64,000 nt of DNA from Planosporangium flavigriseum (GTDB lineage: Bacteria > Actinomycetota > Actinomycetes > Mycobacteriales > Micromonosporaceae). The notes beneath the pieces were generated by a model, which was not told the DNA's origin, made no database searches, and saw nothing but the letters and a program-made list of their open reading frames with translations. The stretch covers positions 186,001 to 250,000 of the forward strand of contig NZ_JAATVW010000004.1 of NCBI RefSeq assembly GCF_011947225.1, written 5' to 3'. The position numbers and the translations under genes were made by a program. Of the stretch, positions 18,472 to 28,109 are shown one piece after another (within the stretch, counting starts at the first letter, position 1; each line of letters starts with the position of its first letter).

Positions 18472-18544
18472 TGGAAGCGAGGGGACTCGAACCCCTAACC
18501 CCCGCCTTGCAAAGGCGGTGCTCTGCCAGTTGAGCTACGCCCCC
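18472..18544 (-). tRNA. tRNA-Ala (TGC)
   Basis: The minus strand reads GGGGGCGTAGCTCAACTGGC and continues as a full cloverleaf of 73 bases. The anticodon stem CCGCC/GGCGG encloses TTTGCAA, giving anticodon TGC for alanine. The T-arm is AGGGG TTCGAGT CCCCT. A genomic CCA follows at 18469-18471. Confidence 0.96.
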
Positions 18545-18615
18545 GGGTACGCCCGCGGTACCGGGTCCATTATCAGGGTGCCGCCGAGCCGACGGCAGCC
18601 GGGGACGGCAAAGAA

Positions 18616-18744
18616 TTACCGGAGGTCGGGCGCCGTCGTGGCCTCGTGCCAGAGCGCCCGCTCCTCGTTAGCGGACCGGACCTTCTTCGCGATGACTACG
18701 GCGACACCGAGAACACCAGCGAGGACGATCAGCTTCTTCACCAT
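18616..18744 (-). CDS. DLW-39 family small protein
   Basis: This 42-codon frame reads MVKKLIVLAGVLGVAVVIAK and continues through RALWHEAT to a TAA stop. It has one N-terminal membrane segment (about residues 4-19) and a short basic-acidic tail. The LW motif and the place next to tRNA-Ile and gyrA match the DLW-39 family, whose function is unknown. The ATG lies two bases from the 3' end of tRNA-Ile, so it is probably cotranscribed with that tRNA. No strong ribosome binding site is visible. Confidence 0.75.
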   Translation of the reverse strand: MVKKLIVLAGVLGVAVVIAKKVRSANEERALWHEATTAPDLR

Positions 18745-18745
18745 G

Positions 18746-18819
18746 TGGGGCTAGCTGGAATCGAACCAGCGACCTCAGAGTTATCAGCTCTGCGCTCTAA
18801 CCGACTGAGCTATAGCCCC
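18746..18819 (-). tRNA. tRNA-Ile (GAT)
   Basis: The minus strand begins GGGGCTATAGCTCAGTCGGT and forms a 74-base cloverleaf. The anticodon stem CAGAG/CTCTG surrounds CTGATAA, giving anticodon GAT for isoleucine. The T-arm is GCTGG TTCGATT CCAGC. CCA is not encoded. Placement after gyrA and DUF3566 is the standard actinobacterial order. Confidence 0.96.
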
Positions 18820-18891
18820 GCACTCCAACGCTGCGATCCCTCGCAGCGGCGACGAGCAAGGTTACCGCATCCGACTACCGGATCCCAAACC

Positions 18892-18933
18892 GGGTACGCC
18901 GCACCTGATTCGAGCCGGTGGCGCGGCGTACCC
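18892..18933 (-). terminator. Candidate terminator after the DUF3566 gene
   Basis: GGGTACGCCGC (18892-18902) and GCGGCGTACCC (18923-18933) are perfect inverted arms of 11 bases with a 20-base loop that can pair partly within itself. It lies just beyond the DUF3566 stop. No T-run follows, so it may act as processing or weak termination before the tRNA genes. Confidence 0.5.
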
Positions 18934-18940
18934 AAGGATC

Positions 18941-19849
18941 TCATTCCTTCTCGGCCAGCGTCAGCTCAATTCCGCCTACAAGGTCCGAGCAGACGTTGTA
19001 GATGAACGCGCTGAGCGTCGCGAGGGCCGTAAAGAGCACGACGTTGACCAGACCGAGCAGCCCGGTACCGACGATGACCCCCTTGGCCGTGATCTTGAAG
19101 GTGTTCTTCGCGTCACCACCGGTGGCGCCGACCATCTCGCTGAGCGCCTTGTTGACGCTACCGACCACGCCCATGGCATCAAGTGCCATGTACAGCACAG
19201 CGGTCGCGACGACACCGACGATGAACAGCACGAACGACACCGCGAACGAGAACTTCATGACCGACCACGGGTCGACGCGCTTGAGGTAAAGCCGGGCCCG
19301 ACGGGGACCCCGGCTGGCCGCTGCGGTGACGGTTGTCCGGGCACTACGGATCGCGTTACTGAACCGGCCGCCGGGGCCACTGGGCCCCGAACCACCGGAT
19401 CGACCACCGATCTTGATTGGCTGCGTCACGAGTCCGCGAGCGACCGCGGCAGCGCCGCGGACACTCGCCCGGGCCACGGCGGGGGAACCGGCCCCGACCA
19501 GGGTCGGGTCGGCCGGCTTCCCCTCCGCGGAGGCGTCGCTCTCCTCGTCTGAGGACGACTGGGACGGCGGGAGGGAATCGGGCGGTGGCGCCATGCCCGG
19601 CGCCCGCGTGAACTTGGGCACGGAATCGGCGCCGGTCGCGGCCGCCTTGGCCGATCCCCGCTGGTCAGACTTCTTCCCCTCGGGTTTCTTCGCCTCAGGC
19701 TTGTCACCGGGCACCGTCGCGCGACCCACCACAGCGCCCCCAGTCTCGTCGTCGCCCGTCCTGTCCTGGTCGTCTAGGGCTTCGGATTCAGCGTCTGCCG
19801 ACTTCGCGGCCGGCCCAGCCGTTCCCGACTTCGCCTGGGTTTCCGTCAT
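18941..19849 (-). CDS. DUF3566 membrane protein
   Basis: The 302-residue protein has a long, charged, disordered N-terminal part of about 175 residues rich in Ala, Glu, Ser and Pro. Two membrane segments follow within the C-terminal DUF3566 domain (about residues 190-300). It corresponds to the protein encoded after gyrA in mycobacteria (Rv0007), whose role is not established but has been linked to the cell envelope. It is separated from gyrA by only three bases, so it is very likely cotranscribed. Confidence 0.88.
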   Translation of the reverse strand: MTETQAKSGTAGPAAKSADAESEALDDQDRTGDDETGGAVVGRATVPGDKPEAKKPEGKKSDQRGSAKAAATGADSVPKFTRAPGMAPPPDSLPPSQSSSDEESDASAEGKPADPTLVGAGSPAVARASVRGAAAVARGLVTQPIKIGGRSGGSGPSGPGGRFSNAIRSARTTVTAAASRGPRRARLYLKRVDPWSVMKFSFAVSFVLFIVGVVATAVLYMALDAMGVVGSVNKALSEMVGATGGDAKNTFKITAKGVIVGTGLLGLVNVVLFTALATLSAFIYNVCSDLVGGIELTLAEKE

Positions 19850-19852
19850 TAA

Positions 19853-22378
19853 TTATTCCTGTTCGTCCGGCTCGTCAGCGTTGCGAGCAATCGCGACGAG
19901 GGCCACGCCATCCGGCAGGTCCATCAGCTTGACCCCCATTGTGTTCCGATCCCGCGTCCGGCGTACAGGCTCCACCGGAGTTCGGATCACCCCACCGTTA
20001 GAGGTGATGGCGAACAACTCGTCGTCCGGACTAATGACGACCGCACCCACCAAGCCCCCGCGGCGAGACGTGATTTTAGCTGTGAGGACGCCCTTCCCCC
20101 CGCGTCCTTGGACCGGATACTCCTCAATCGGTGTGCGCTTTGCATAGCCGCCGTCCGTCGCGACCAGCACGTCCATACCCTCCCGCACGACTTCCATAGC
20201 AAGCAACTCGTCGCCATCCGCAAAACGCATCCCGATCACGCCGGACGTGGCGCGTCCCATCGGGCGGAGCGCGTCGTCGTTGGCGTTGAACCGGATCGCC
20301 TGCGCCTGCTTGCTGACCAGGAGAAGATCCTCGGCCGGCGCGACCAGCGCCGCACTGACCAGTTCGTCATCTTCGCGCAGGTTGATCGCGATGATGCCAC
20401 CGGAACGGTTGGAATCGAACTCCTCAAGACGGGTCTTTTTGACGAGCCCGTTCTTGGTCGCGAGCACCAGGTAGGGGGCCACCTGGTAGTTCTGGATCTG
20501 GATGACCTGGGTGATCTCCTCGTCCGGCTGGAAGGCGAGCAGGTTGGCGACGTGCTGGCCCCGAGCGGTGCGGGCAGCTTCGGGAAGCTCGTACGCCTTG
20601 GCCCGGTACACCCGGCCCTTGTTCGTGAAGAACAGGATCCAGTCATGCGTGGAGGTCACGAAGAAGTGGCTGACGATGTCGTCCTGGCGCAGGCCGGCGC
20701 CGTTGACCCCCTTGCCGCCTCGCTTCTGCGAGCGGTACAGGTCGGTCTTGGTCCGCTTGGCGTAACCCGTCCGGGTGATGGTGACGACCACGTCCTCGCG
20801 GGCGATGAGGTCCTCCATCGAGACCTCACCCTCGAACGGGACGATCTTGGTACGCCGGTCGTCGCCCCACTTCTCGACGATGGCCGCCAGTTCATCGGAG
20901 ACGATCTGCCGCTGCCGCTCCGGCTTTGCGAGGATGTCCATCAGGTCGGCGATCTCGATCTCGATCTTCGCCAACTCGTCGATGATCTTCTGACGCTCCA
21001 GAGCCGCGAGCCGGCGCAGCTGCATGTCGAGGATCGCAGTCGCCTGGACCTCGTCGATCTGCAGCAGGTCGATGAGGCCGTTGCGGGCCTGTTCCACAGT
21101 GGGCGAACGCCGGATCAACGCGATGACCTCGTCGAGCGCGTCGAGCGCCTTGACCAGACCGCGCAGGATGTGCGCCCGCTCCTCGGCCTTGCGCAGCCGG
21201 TAACGGGTGCGCCGGACGATGACCTCGATCTGGTGCGCCACGTAGTAGCGGACGAACTGCGCGAGGTTGAGCGTGCGCGGCACGCCGTCGACCAGCGCGA
21301 GCATGTTCGCGCCGAACGTCTCCTGCAGCTGGGTGTGCTTGTACAGGTTGTTCAGCACGACCTTGGCCACCGCGTCGCGCTTGAGCACGATCACCAGGCG
21401 CATACCCGTGCGGCCGGATGACTCGTCCCGGATGTCGGCAATGCCGGTGAGCTTGCCCTCCTTGACCAGCTCGGCGATCCGCTCAGCCAGGTTGTCCGGG
21501 TTTACCTGGTACGGCAGCTCGGTGACGACCAGCTGGGTACGTCCCCGGCTGTCCTCGTCAACGTCGATCACCGCGCGCATGCGGATCGAGCCACGCCCGG
21601 TCCGGTACGCCTCTTCGATCGCCGACTGGCCGACGATCAGGCCGGAGGTCGGGAAGTCCGGGCCCTTGACGATCTTGATCAGCTCGTCGAGGGTCGTCGC
21701 CTCGTCCACTTCCGGGTTGTCCAGGCACCACTGCACCGCCTGCGCGACCTCGCGCAGATTGTGCGGCGGGATGCTGGTGGCCATGCCGACCGCGATACCG
21801 CTCGCCCCGTTGACGAGCAGGTTGGGGATACGCGAGGGCAGGATCGTCGGCTCCTGCGCCCGGCCGTCGTAGTTGGGTACGAAGTCGACGGTGTCCTCGT
21901 CGATGTCCCGCAGCATCTCCATGGCCAGCGGGTCGAGCTTCGACTCGGTGTACCGCATGGCGGCCGGCGGGTCGTTACCCGGCGAGCCGAAGTTGCCGTT
22001 GCCGTCGACCAGTGGGTAGCGCAGCGACCACGGCTGGGCCATCCGGACCAGCGCGTCGTAGATGGATGAGTCACCGTGCGGGTGGTACTGACCCATCACA
22101 TCGCCGACGACCCGGGAGCACTTCACGTACCCGCGCTCGGGCCGGTAACCCGAGTCGTACATGGCGTACAGAATCTTGCGGTGGACGGGCTTGAGGCCGT
22201 CGCGGACATCAGGCAGTGCGCGACTGACGATAACGCTCATCGCGTAGTCGAGGTACGAGCGCTGCATCTCGACCTCGATGCCGATCGGTTCGATACGGCC
22301 GTGCAGCCCGACTGCCCCTTCGGGGCCGTCAACCCCGGGGTTCAGGTCCTCGCCGTTCGGACCCGTACTCTGCGTCAC
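19853..22378 (-). CDS. gyrA: DNA gyrase subunit A
   Basis: GyrA cuts and rejoins DNA in the gyrase A2B2 complex, introducing negative supercoils. The 841 residues have the normal order: the breakage-reunion domain with the catalytic Tyr in [10 protein letters not shown], then the coiled coil, then the C-terminal beta-propeller with repeated GRATSGV/GRGGKGV-type blades. In the quinolone-resistance region the sequence [10 protein letters not shown] has Ser at the position equivalent to E. coli Ser83, the quinolone-sensitive form. The start is at 22378. It is 136 bases downstream of gyrB, and that gap carries DnaA-box-like sites. Confidence 0.97.
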   Translation of the reverse strand: MTQSTGPNGEDLNPGVDGPEGAVGLHGRIEPIGIEVEMQRSYLDYAMSVIVSRALPDVRDGLKPVHRKILYAMYDSGYRPERGYVKCSRVVGDVMGQYHPHGDSSIYDALVRMAQPWSLRYPLVDGNGNFGSPGNDPPAAMRYTESKLDPLAMEMLRDIDEDTVDFVPNYDGRAQEPTILPSRIPNLLVNGASGIAVGMATSIPPHNLREVAQAVQWCLDNPEVDEATTLDELIKIVKGPDFPTSGLIVGQSAIEEAYRTGRGSIRMRAVIDVDEDSRGRTQLVVTELPYQVNPDNLAERIAELVKEGKLTGIADIRDESSGRTGMRLVIVLKRDAVAKVVLNNLYKHTQLQETFGANMLALVDGVPRTLNLAQFVRYYVAHQIEVIVRRTRYRLRKAEERAHILRGLVKALDALDEVIALIRRSPTVEQARNGLIDLLQIDEVQATAILDMQLRRLAALERQKIIDELAKIEIEIADLMDILAKPERQRQIVSDELAAIVEKWGDDRRTKIVPFEGEVSMEDLIAREDVVVTITRTGYAKRTKTDLYRSQKRGGKGVNGAGLRQDDIVSHFFVTSTHDWILFFTNKGRVYRAKAYELPEAARTARGQHVANLLAFQPDEEITQVIQIQNYQVAPYLVLATKNGLVKKTRLEEFDSNRSGGIIAINLREDDELVSAALVAPAEDLLLVSKQAQAIRFNANDDALRPMGRATSGVIGMRFADGDELLAMEVVREGMDVLVATDGGYAKRTPIEEYPVQGRGGKGVLTAKITSRRGGLVGAVVISPDDELFAITSNGGVIRTPVEPVRRTRDRNTMGVKLMDLPDGVALVAIARNADEPDEQE

Positions 22379-22416
22379 GCGTCATTCCTTACTTGTTGAA
22401 CGCTCGGCTCATCCTG

Positions 22417-22467
22417 TGTGGATAAGCCGGACTGTCTGTGGATAAGCCTGTGGACGATGTGGACGCG
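22417..22467. promoter_or_regulatory. Cluster of DnaA-box-like sites between gyrB and gyrA
   Basis: Within 51 bases there are two exact TGTGGATAA sites (22417-22425 and 22437-22445) and two weaker ones, TGTGGACGA (22450-22458) and TGTGGACGC (22459-22467). All point the same way. The first two are complements of the consensus TTATCCACA. This could be a DnaA-binding control site for gyrA or a DnaA titration site. No function is proven. Confidence 0.6.
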
Positions 22468-22514
22468 CCCGGCTGTTCCGGCCGGAAGTGGCCATCGCCG
22501 GGCGCGTCCAGGCG

Positions 22515-24470
22515 TCAGATGTCCAGGAAGCGAACGTCTTTGGCGTTGCGCTGGATGAAGTTGCGCCGCGCCTCCACGTCCTCGCCCATGAGCACGCTGA
22601 ACAGCTCGTCAGCGGTCGCCGCGTCGTCCAGCGTGACCTGGCGCAGGGTGCGGGTGGCCGGGTTCATCGTGGTCTCCCACAGCTCCGGGTAGTTCATCTC
22701 ACCCAGACCCTTGAATCGCTGGATGTCGTCCGGCTTCGCGTTGGGCTTGGTCTGCTGGCGCAGCACGATGAGGCCGTCGCGCTCCCGGTCGGAGTACGCG
22801 TACTGGGCGTCGTCGCCCCGCTTGTTCCACTTGATCTTGTAGAGCGGCGGAGCGGCGAGGTAGACGTGGCCCAGCTCGACCAGTGGCCGCATATACCGGA
22901 ACAGCAGGGTCAGCAGCAGCGTCTGGATGTGCTGGCCGTCGACGTCGGCGTCAGCCATCAGGATGATCTTGTGGTAGCGCAGCTTCTCGATGTCGAAATC
23001 TTCGTGAATGCCGGTACCGAGCGCCGTGATCAGGGCCTGCACCTCGTTGTTCTTGAGAACGCGATCGATGCGGGCCTTCTCGACATTGAGGATCTTGCCC
23101 CGGATCGGCAGGATCGCCTGGACCTTCGGGTCGCGGCCCTGCTTGGCCGAGCCACCGGCCGAGTCACCCTCGACGATGAACAGCTCGCACACTCGCGGAT
23201 CGGTCGACTGGCAGTCGGCCAGCTTGCCCGGCATCGAGCCGGACTCCAGCAGCGACTTCCGTCGGGCCAGCTTGCGGGCCTGCTGAGCCGCGATACGGGC
23301 GCGGGCAGCCTGGGAAGCCTTGGTGATGATCATCTTAGCTTCGGCCGGGTTGCGGTCGAACCAGTCGACCAGCCACTCGTTGCAGACCTTCTGCACGAAG
23401 CTCTTGGCTTCGGTGTTGCCCAGTTTGGTCTTGGTCTGGCCCTCGAACTGCGGGTTGGCCAGCTTGACCGAGATGATCGCCGCCAGGCCCTCACGGATGT
23501 CCTCACCCGAGAGCTTGTCGTCGTTGCCCTTGAGCAGCTTCTTGTCGGCTCCGTACTTGTTGACGACGGTGGTCAGCGCCGCCCGGAAGCCCTCCTCATG
23601 GGTGCCGCCCTCGTGCGTGTTGATCGTGTTGGCGAACGTGTAGACGCTCTCGCCGTACGACTCGTTCCACTGCATGGCGATCTCTACGGAGATCCCCTCG
23701 CCGTCGGCGGCGAACTGCACCACGGACTTGTGGATGGGGGTCTTGGTCTGGTTGAGGTGCCGGACGAAGTCGGCGATGCCTTCCTTGTAGCAGAAGGTGA
23801 CTTCCTTGGGCGCACCGTCGCCCTCGGTCGGGCGCTCGTCGCGCAGCACGATCGTCAGGCCGCGGTTGAGGAAGGCCATCTCCTGCAGGCGGCGGTAGAT
23901 CGTCTCGAACTTGTACTCGGTCGTCTCAAAGATGGCCGGGTCCGCCCAGAACGTCACCGTCGTGCCGTTGCCCTCGGTCGGCTCCACCTGCTCCAGCGGA
24001 CCGACCGGCTTGGAGTTACGGAAGTTCTGCCGCCACAGGTGGCCGGCCTTCTTCACCTCGACGTCGACGCCGGTCGACAACGCGTTGACCACCGAGATAC
24101 CGACGCCGTGCAGACCGCCGGAGACCGCGTACGCCTTGCCGTCGAACTTGCCGCCGGCATGCAGCATGGTCAGCGCCATCTCGACGCCCGACTTCTTGGT
24201 CTTTGGGTGGATGTCGACCGGAATTCCACGGCCGTTGTCGACCACTCGAATGCCACCGTCGGGGAGCACGCTCACCTCGATGGTGTCGCAGTAGCCGGCC
24301 AGCGCCTCGTCAACGGAGTTGTCCACGACCTCCCACACGAGGTGGTGCAGACCGCGCTCACCGGTCGAGCCGATGTACATACCCGGCCGCTTACGGACGG
24401 CCTCCAGGCCCTCGAGTGCGGTCAGTGACGCCGCGGTGTAGTTGTCCTGTTGTTGGTTCGGCGCTGCCAC
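22515..24470 (-). CDS. gyrB: DNA gyrase subunit B
   Basis: GyrB hydrolyses ATP to drive strand passage in gyrase. The 651 residues have the GHKL ATPase domain at the N-terminus ([11 protein letters not shown], then DNSVDEA with the catalytic Glu), a transducer domain, and the TOPRIM domain with [14 protein letters not shown]. The end [16 protein letters not shown]-like tail, here [15 protein letters not shown], is standard. It has no insertion and is the normal actinobacterial length. DUF721, usually found next to gyrB, is here 3 kb upstream. Confidence 0.97.
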   Translation of the reverse strand: MAAPNQQQDNYTAASLTALEGLEAVRKRPGMYIGSTGERGLHHLVWEVVDNSVDEALAGYCDTIEVSVLPDGGIRVVDNGRGIPVDIHPKTKKSGVEMALTMLHAGGKFDGKAYAVSGGLHGVGISVVNALSTGVDVEVKKAGHLWRQNFRNSKPVGPLEQVEPTEGNGTTVTFWADPAIFETTEYKFETIYRRLQEMAFLNRGLTIVLRDERPTEGDGAPKEVTFCYKEGIADFVRHLNQTKTPIHKSVVQFAADGEGISVEIAMQWNESYGESVYTFANTINTHEGGTHEEGFRAALTTVVNKYGADKKLLKGNDDKLSGEDIREGLAAIISVKLANPQFEGQTKTKLGNTEAKSFVQKVCNEWLVDWFDRNPAEAKMIITKASQAARARIAAQQARKLARRKSLLESGSMPGKLADCQSTDPRVCELFIVEGDSAGGSAKQGRDPKVQAILPIRGKILNVEKARIDRVLKNNEVQALITALGTGIHEDFDIEKLRYHKIILMADADVDGQHIQTLLLTLLFRYMRPLVELGHVYLAAPPLYKIKWNKRGDDAQYAYSDRERDGLIVLRQQTKPNAKPDDIQRFKGLGEMNYPELWETTMNPATRTLRQVTLDDAATADELFSVLMGEDVEARRNFIQRNAKDVRFLDI

Positions 24471-25002
24471 CCTCGTTCGCTTTCTCGCCCGAGGGGCGAC
24501 CAGTCAGTCGCCCCGCAGGCGGGGGTCATGCGCGCACGCCGCCTGATCAGCACGCGAAGATCCGTCGCCGCATGACTGAGCGGTCCTGGCGGATCTTGGC
24601 GTACCGACCACCGCGGCGTGCGCGCGGATTGCTCTGTCGGCTGAAGCCTCCGTTGTCGGCTGAAGCCTTCGTTCAAATCTTACCCGTCGAGAACGACACT
24701 TTTAGGCTCCGGCCGCGTTTCCTAGCGGCTGAAATCGCCGTAGCGGCCCGAACACGGTTTCCGCGACTCCCCCTATGCACTCCGGGGGGAACATGGCACC
24801 GTGCACTCCTACGAGCCACCCAAAATATCGGTTTCCGTCAACGGGAGCGATGCACACGGACGGCGTCTTCCGTCCACCTTTATAGGTAAACGTCGGAAGC
24901 CGTGACATTAATTCCCAGCCAGAGGGTCGCGCGAACCATCCACAGTGCCGTATGTTCCCGCGCGCGGGGATGCGTACCGCGCTCAGCGGAGGTGATCAGG
25001 GA
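24471..25002. promoter_or_regulatory. Divergent upstream region of gyrB and an acidic-protein gene
   Basis: No gene is supported in these 532 bases. It should hold the gyrB promoter on the minus strand and a promoter for the gene at 25003. A tandem repeat of TGTCGGCTGAAGCCTCCGT and a near copy lies at 24635-24672. No other structure was identified. Confidence 0.5.
24635..24672 (+). repeat. Tandem 19-base repeat upstream of gyrB
   Basis: TGTCGGCTGAAGCCTCCGT (24635-24653) is followed directly by TGTCGGCTGAAGCCTTCGT (24654-24672), one mismatch. It may be an operator with two half-sites or a chance duplication. It lies 165-200 bases upstream of the gyrB start. Confidence 0.6.
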
Positions 25003-25560
25003 ATGGGGCTGGACAACGTCGCGGTGCAGTGGCCGCGTACCGGCCGCTTCTATGATCCGGTCGCGCCGGCCGAGTTCGTCGACTTCGGCGACCTGATCGA
25101 CAGGGTCCCGGACATTCCCGGGCCGGCCGCGGCGCTCGCCGACCACATCGCCAAGACCGGCACGGTGCGCGCCACCGGGTACACCGAGCTTGTCGACCTC
25201 CTGCTCGGACTGAAGGATGTGCTCTACGCCACAGAGGCGGCCGCCGAGGACGAGGATCCGGTGATCGACCCCGACGGATGCGCGTGGATCGCTGGCGGCC
25301 TGGAACGGTTCGTCGACGGCCACCTCGACTTCGGGGAAGAAGTGACCTTCGACAGCGTGAGCTCCGTGCTCAGGGCGGCGCTGGAGGGCTCCCGCCTGGC
25401 CGAGCAGCAGCTCAGCTGGCTGGATAACCGCCTCAACGCGCTGCGCGACGAGTCCGGCGAGCCGCCGCAGTGGAGCTTCACCCGCACCGAGCTACAGATC
25501 CTTGCCGGCTTCTACCGCCGCTGCGCCGACCGCGGCTTCGCCGTCTACGCCGACTACTGA
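25003..25560 (+). CDS. Acidic hypothetical protein
   Basis: I do not recognise a family for this 185-residue protein. It is acidic, has no membrane segment or signal, and one run EAAAEDEDPVIDPDG is strongly negative. A near-perfect ribosome binding site, GGAGGTGATC at 24988-24997, precedes the ATG at 25003, which supports the start and suggests good expression. It lies divergent from gyrB and converges on the GT-C gene. The standard actinobacterial layout has no gene here, so it may be lineage-specific. Confidence 0.65.
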   Translation: MGLDNVAVQWPRTGRFYDPVAPAEFVDFGDLIDRVPDIPGPAAALADHIAKTGTVRATGYTELVDLLLGLKDVLYATEAAAEDEDPVIDPDGCAWIAGGLERFVDGHLDFGEEVTFDSVSSVLRAALEGSRLAEQQLSWLDNRLNALRDESGEPPQWSFTRTELQILAGFYRRCADRGFAVYADY

Positions 25561-25590
25561 TCCAGGACATCCCGCGACAGCGCGCGGCCG

Positions 25591-27525
25591 CTATCGGCCC
25601 GGCGCCGCGAACCCGAACCACCCGTCGATCGTCTCGAAACGCCATCCGGCCGGAACGAACGTCCGGCACACGTCCTGCGGCGCCGCGCACAGGATCGCGT
25701 CGACGGAGGTACTCGGTGGGGCCGGCTGGTGCGGCAGGACGCTCTGCAACGACACCAGGTCGGTGCCGGGCAGCATGACCCACCAGGGGTACTCCCACTG
25801 GTCAGCGATGAGCACGATGCCAACCCGGCGGGCACCGGCAGCGCGTACCTTCGCCGCGCCCCACTCGTAGCCGGCCAGGTGCCCGGGCATCCGCGCGAAA
25901 CGCAGGTCCCACTCATCGCGTAGCAGCACCGAATGTTCACCGACGAGCGGCCGGGGCGCCCCGAGCGCGACGGCGTAGTAGCCATGGAGTGTCCCGCCGG
26001 CGACCACCACGGCGACGGTCCCCGCGATCACCGGACGCAGAAGCGCATGGCGACGGGCCAGAATCGCCGACAGCGCCCAGCCGACGAGCGGCGCACCGAG
26101 GATCAGGGCCCCACCGACGAGCCGGTTACCCCACGGCTGCCATTTCAGGACCGCGGCGTACGTGCTCAGGGCCCCGAGCACGGTCAGCGCGTACGCCCTG
26201 ACTCGACCCGGCACCCGCCTCGCCAGGAGCGCTCCGAACGTCGCGATCAGGACCAGCGCCGACTGCACCGGATACGGTGACCGGTCCTCGTCGGGGAACG
26301 CTCGCAGGCTCGGGTACGCGTACATGGTGGTCGCCGGGTCCTGCGGGTCCACCCCGATGGCGCGCGCGAAGCCGATGATCCCGTCCGCGACCGCCTGGTT
26401 GATCTGCGGCACCGGTACGAGCAGCGTCGACGAGCCGATCCGCAGAGCGTTGACCAGTACCGACAGCGGATCGTGGCGTTGCAGCGTGTGATTGCCGCTC
26501 TGCTCCGGAGGCCCCAGCGGGCTGCCGAACCCCGCGTTGACCCGGGAAAGGTACGGACCGGCGAGGACCCCGATCACCGCGATGATCGCGATTGTGCCCA
26601 CCGCCGCGCGTACCAGCGCCCGCTGGCGCACCTGCGCGAGCCCCCACAGCAGCAGGACCGGCCCGAGCGCGAGCCAGCCGGTCGGCTTCGTCACGACCAC
26701 CAGCCCCGCCGCGGCCCCGATGCCCAGGACGGCCGTCGCCGGGCTACGCCGGCTCAGCTCATCGACCACGAGAGTCGCGGCGCACGCCAGCCACGCCGCC
26801 ACGACCAGGTCGTTCTGCGTACTGGTCGCCTCCAGCACCACCATCGGCGCACCCACAACCGTGGCCGCGGCCAGCAGTTGACCGAGCCGCCCGGCGCCCA
26901 GCTGCGCGGCTATCCGGGACACCGCCAGCGCACAGCCGAGCGCCGCCGCCCACTGCAGCAGGTTGTAGAGCCCGTCTCCGCCGGTGAGCAGGCGAAGGTG
27001 CAGCAGCAGGTACTCCCCACCCGGCGGATTCGCCACCTGGTGCTTCGCGAACGTCGGGTACAGCGCCACGTTGCCCTGCGCCACCCAGTGCTCGACCCTC
27101 GGCAGGTGGTAGTGGTACGAGTCGTAGTTGTTGGGCGGGCTGACCAGCGCCACGACGAGCTCGGCGAGCACGAGGCCCGCCAGCGCGACACCGAGCAGCC
27201 GCTCGACCGGCGAAGCCCCCCGCCACAGCGCGACGATGCCGTCCCGGATGCCGCTCCCCCGGCCGCCAGCGACGTCCCGCCGGCGACGTAACAGCGCGAG
27301 TACCGCCGAAGCGGCTAACCCGGTCAGCCACAGTCCAACCACCGGGCCGGTCGTGACCGCGTCAACGGCCGACAGGACCTCGACGCCCACGGTCGCGAAC
27401 GCTCCCACCGCCACAGCCGCCCGTACAGCGGCCAGCCGCCGGGGCCCAAACGTGGCGCCGGCCGGGCGTAGCGCGTAACCGGAGAGGAGCAGGGTCGCAG
27501 CGGGGAACAGAGCGCCCAACATCAT
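25591..27525 (-). CDS. GT-C-like polytopic membrane glycosyltransferase
   Basis: The 644-residue product has roughly ten to twelve membrane segments and a C-terminal soluble part of about 140 residues. After the third or fourth membrane segment comes NNYDSYHYHLPR, the Asp-containing loop seen in many GT-C transferases, followed by VANPPGGEYLL. The start is the ATG at 27525, since ATGA overlaps the DUF721 stop; this couples it to recF and DUF721 translation. Its location between DUF721 and gyrB is unusual. Substrate unknown. Confidence 0.75.
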   Translation of the reverse strand: MMLGALFPAATLLLSGYALRPAGATFGPRRLAAVRAAVAVGAFATVGVEVLSAVDAVTTGPVVGLWLTGLAASAVLALLRRRRDVAGGRGSGIRDGIVALWRGASPVERLLGVALAGLVLAELVVALVSPPNNYDSYHYHLPRVEHWVAQGNVALYPTFAKHQVANPPGGEYLLLHLRLLTGGDGLYNLLQWAAALGCALAVSRIAAQLGAGRLGQLLAAATVVGAPMVVLEATSTQNDLVVAAWLACAATLVVDELSRRSPATAVLGIGAAAGLVVVTKPTGWLALGPVLLLWGLAQVRQRALVRAAVGTIAIIAVIGVLAGPYLSRVNAGFGSPLGPPEQSGNHTLQRHDPLSVLVNALRIGSSTLLVPVPQINQAVADGIIGFARAIGVDPQDPATTMYAYPSLRAFPDEDRSPYPVQSALVLIATFGALLARRVPGRVRAYALTVLGALSTYAAVLKWQPWGNRLVGGALILGAPLVGWALSAILARRHALLRPVIAGTVAVVVAGGTLHGYYAVALGAPRPLVGEHSVLLRDEWDLRFARMPGHLAGYEWGAAKVRAAGARRVGIVLIADQWEYPWWVMLPGTDLVSLQSVLPHQPAPPSTSVDAILCAAPQDVCRTFVPAGWRFETIDGWFGFAAPGR

Positions 27526-28109
27526 CCGTACGTGTCCCGGGGGCCGCGCCCGCGTACCCGCCTGGGGCCGCTGCTCCACGAGGGCGCCGACGGACCGTGG
27601 ATGTGCAGCTTGGTCACGACCCCGTTGCCCACCTCGCCGGCGATCCGGACCAGCAACTTCCCGGCGAGCAGCCGCAGCTGCGTGGCCCAGGCGGTGGACT
27701 GCGCTTCGACTGTCAGTTCGCCGTTCTCGAGCTTCACCGGACGGCAGTGGCTGGCAACGTCGGCGCCGACGACCTTCTCCCAGGAGCCGAACACTGCCGC
27801 CTCAGCGGTCGGTCGCTGCCAGCCCCGCGCTTTGACCAGCCGCCCCAGTACGGAGGCGAGGGGCTGTGGATCACGCGGATCGGGGCCGGGGCCGGAGTAC
27901 CCGCGCAGTCGGCGCCCGCCGTCCTCCCCGGTGTTCCGGTCCGAGCTTCGGCGCCGGGCCGGACGGGCCGCCTCCCGTCGCACCCGTGCCGCCTCGAGCG
28001 CGGCTCTAGCCAGCTCCGGACCGGTGGGCTCAGCGCCGCCTGATCCGCCAGCGCCTGGCTGGCCGCCTGACCCGCCGGGCGGCGGTGGCTGATCAGGGTC
28101 ATCCGACAC
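27522..28109 (-). CDS. DUF721 protein (DciA-like)
   Basis: The 195-residue product has a basic, Pro/Gly-rich N-terminus and the DUF721 domain at about residues 90-185, with the [15 protein letters not shown] block. Some DUF721 proteins (DciA) help load the replicative helicase, and actinobacteria carry this gene beside recF. The GTG at 28109 was chosen because upstream residues are a shadow of recF. The start overlaps the recF end by 11 bases and its end overlaps the next gene. Confidence 0.85.
   Translation of the reverse strand: MSDDPDQPPPPGGSGGQPGAGGSGGAEPTGPELARAALEAARVRREAARPARRRSSDRNTGEDGGRRLRGYSGPGPDPRDPQPLASVLGRLVKARGWQRPTAEAAVFGSWEKVVGADVASHCRPVKLENGELTVEAQSTAWATQLRLLAGKLLVRIAGEVGNGVVTKLHIHGPSAPSWSSGPRRVRGRGPRDTYG

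Noticed and set aside
20108-21421. 437-residue plus-strand frame opposite gyrA
   Set aside because: It is the antisense of gyrA, with composition typical of high-GC shadow frames and no start signal.
22488-24428. 646-residue plus-strand frame opposite gyrB
   Set aside because: Antisense shadow of gyrB, with the amino-acid bias of the complementary strand.
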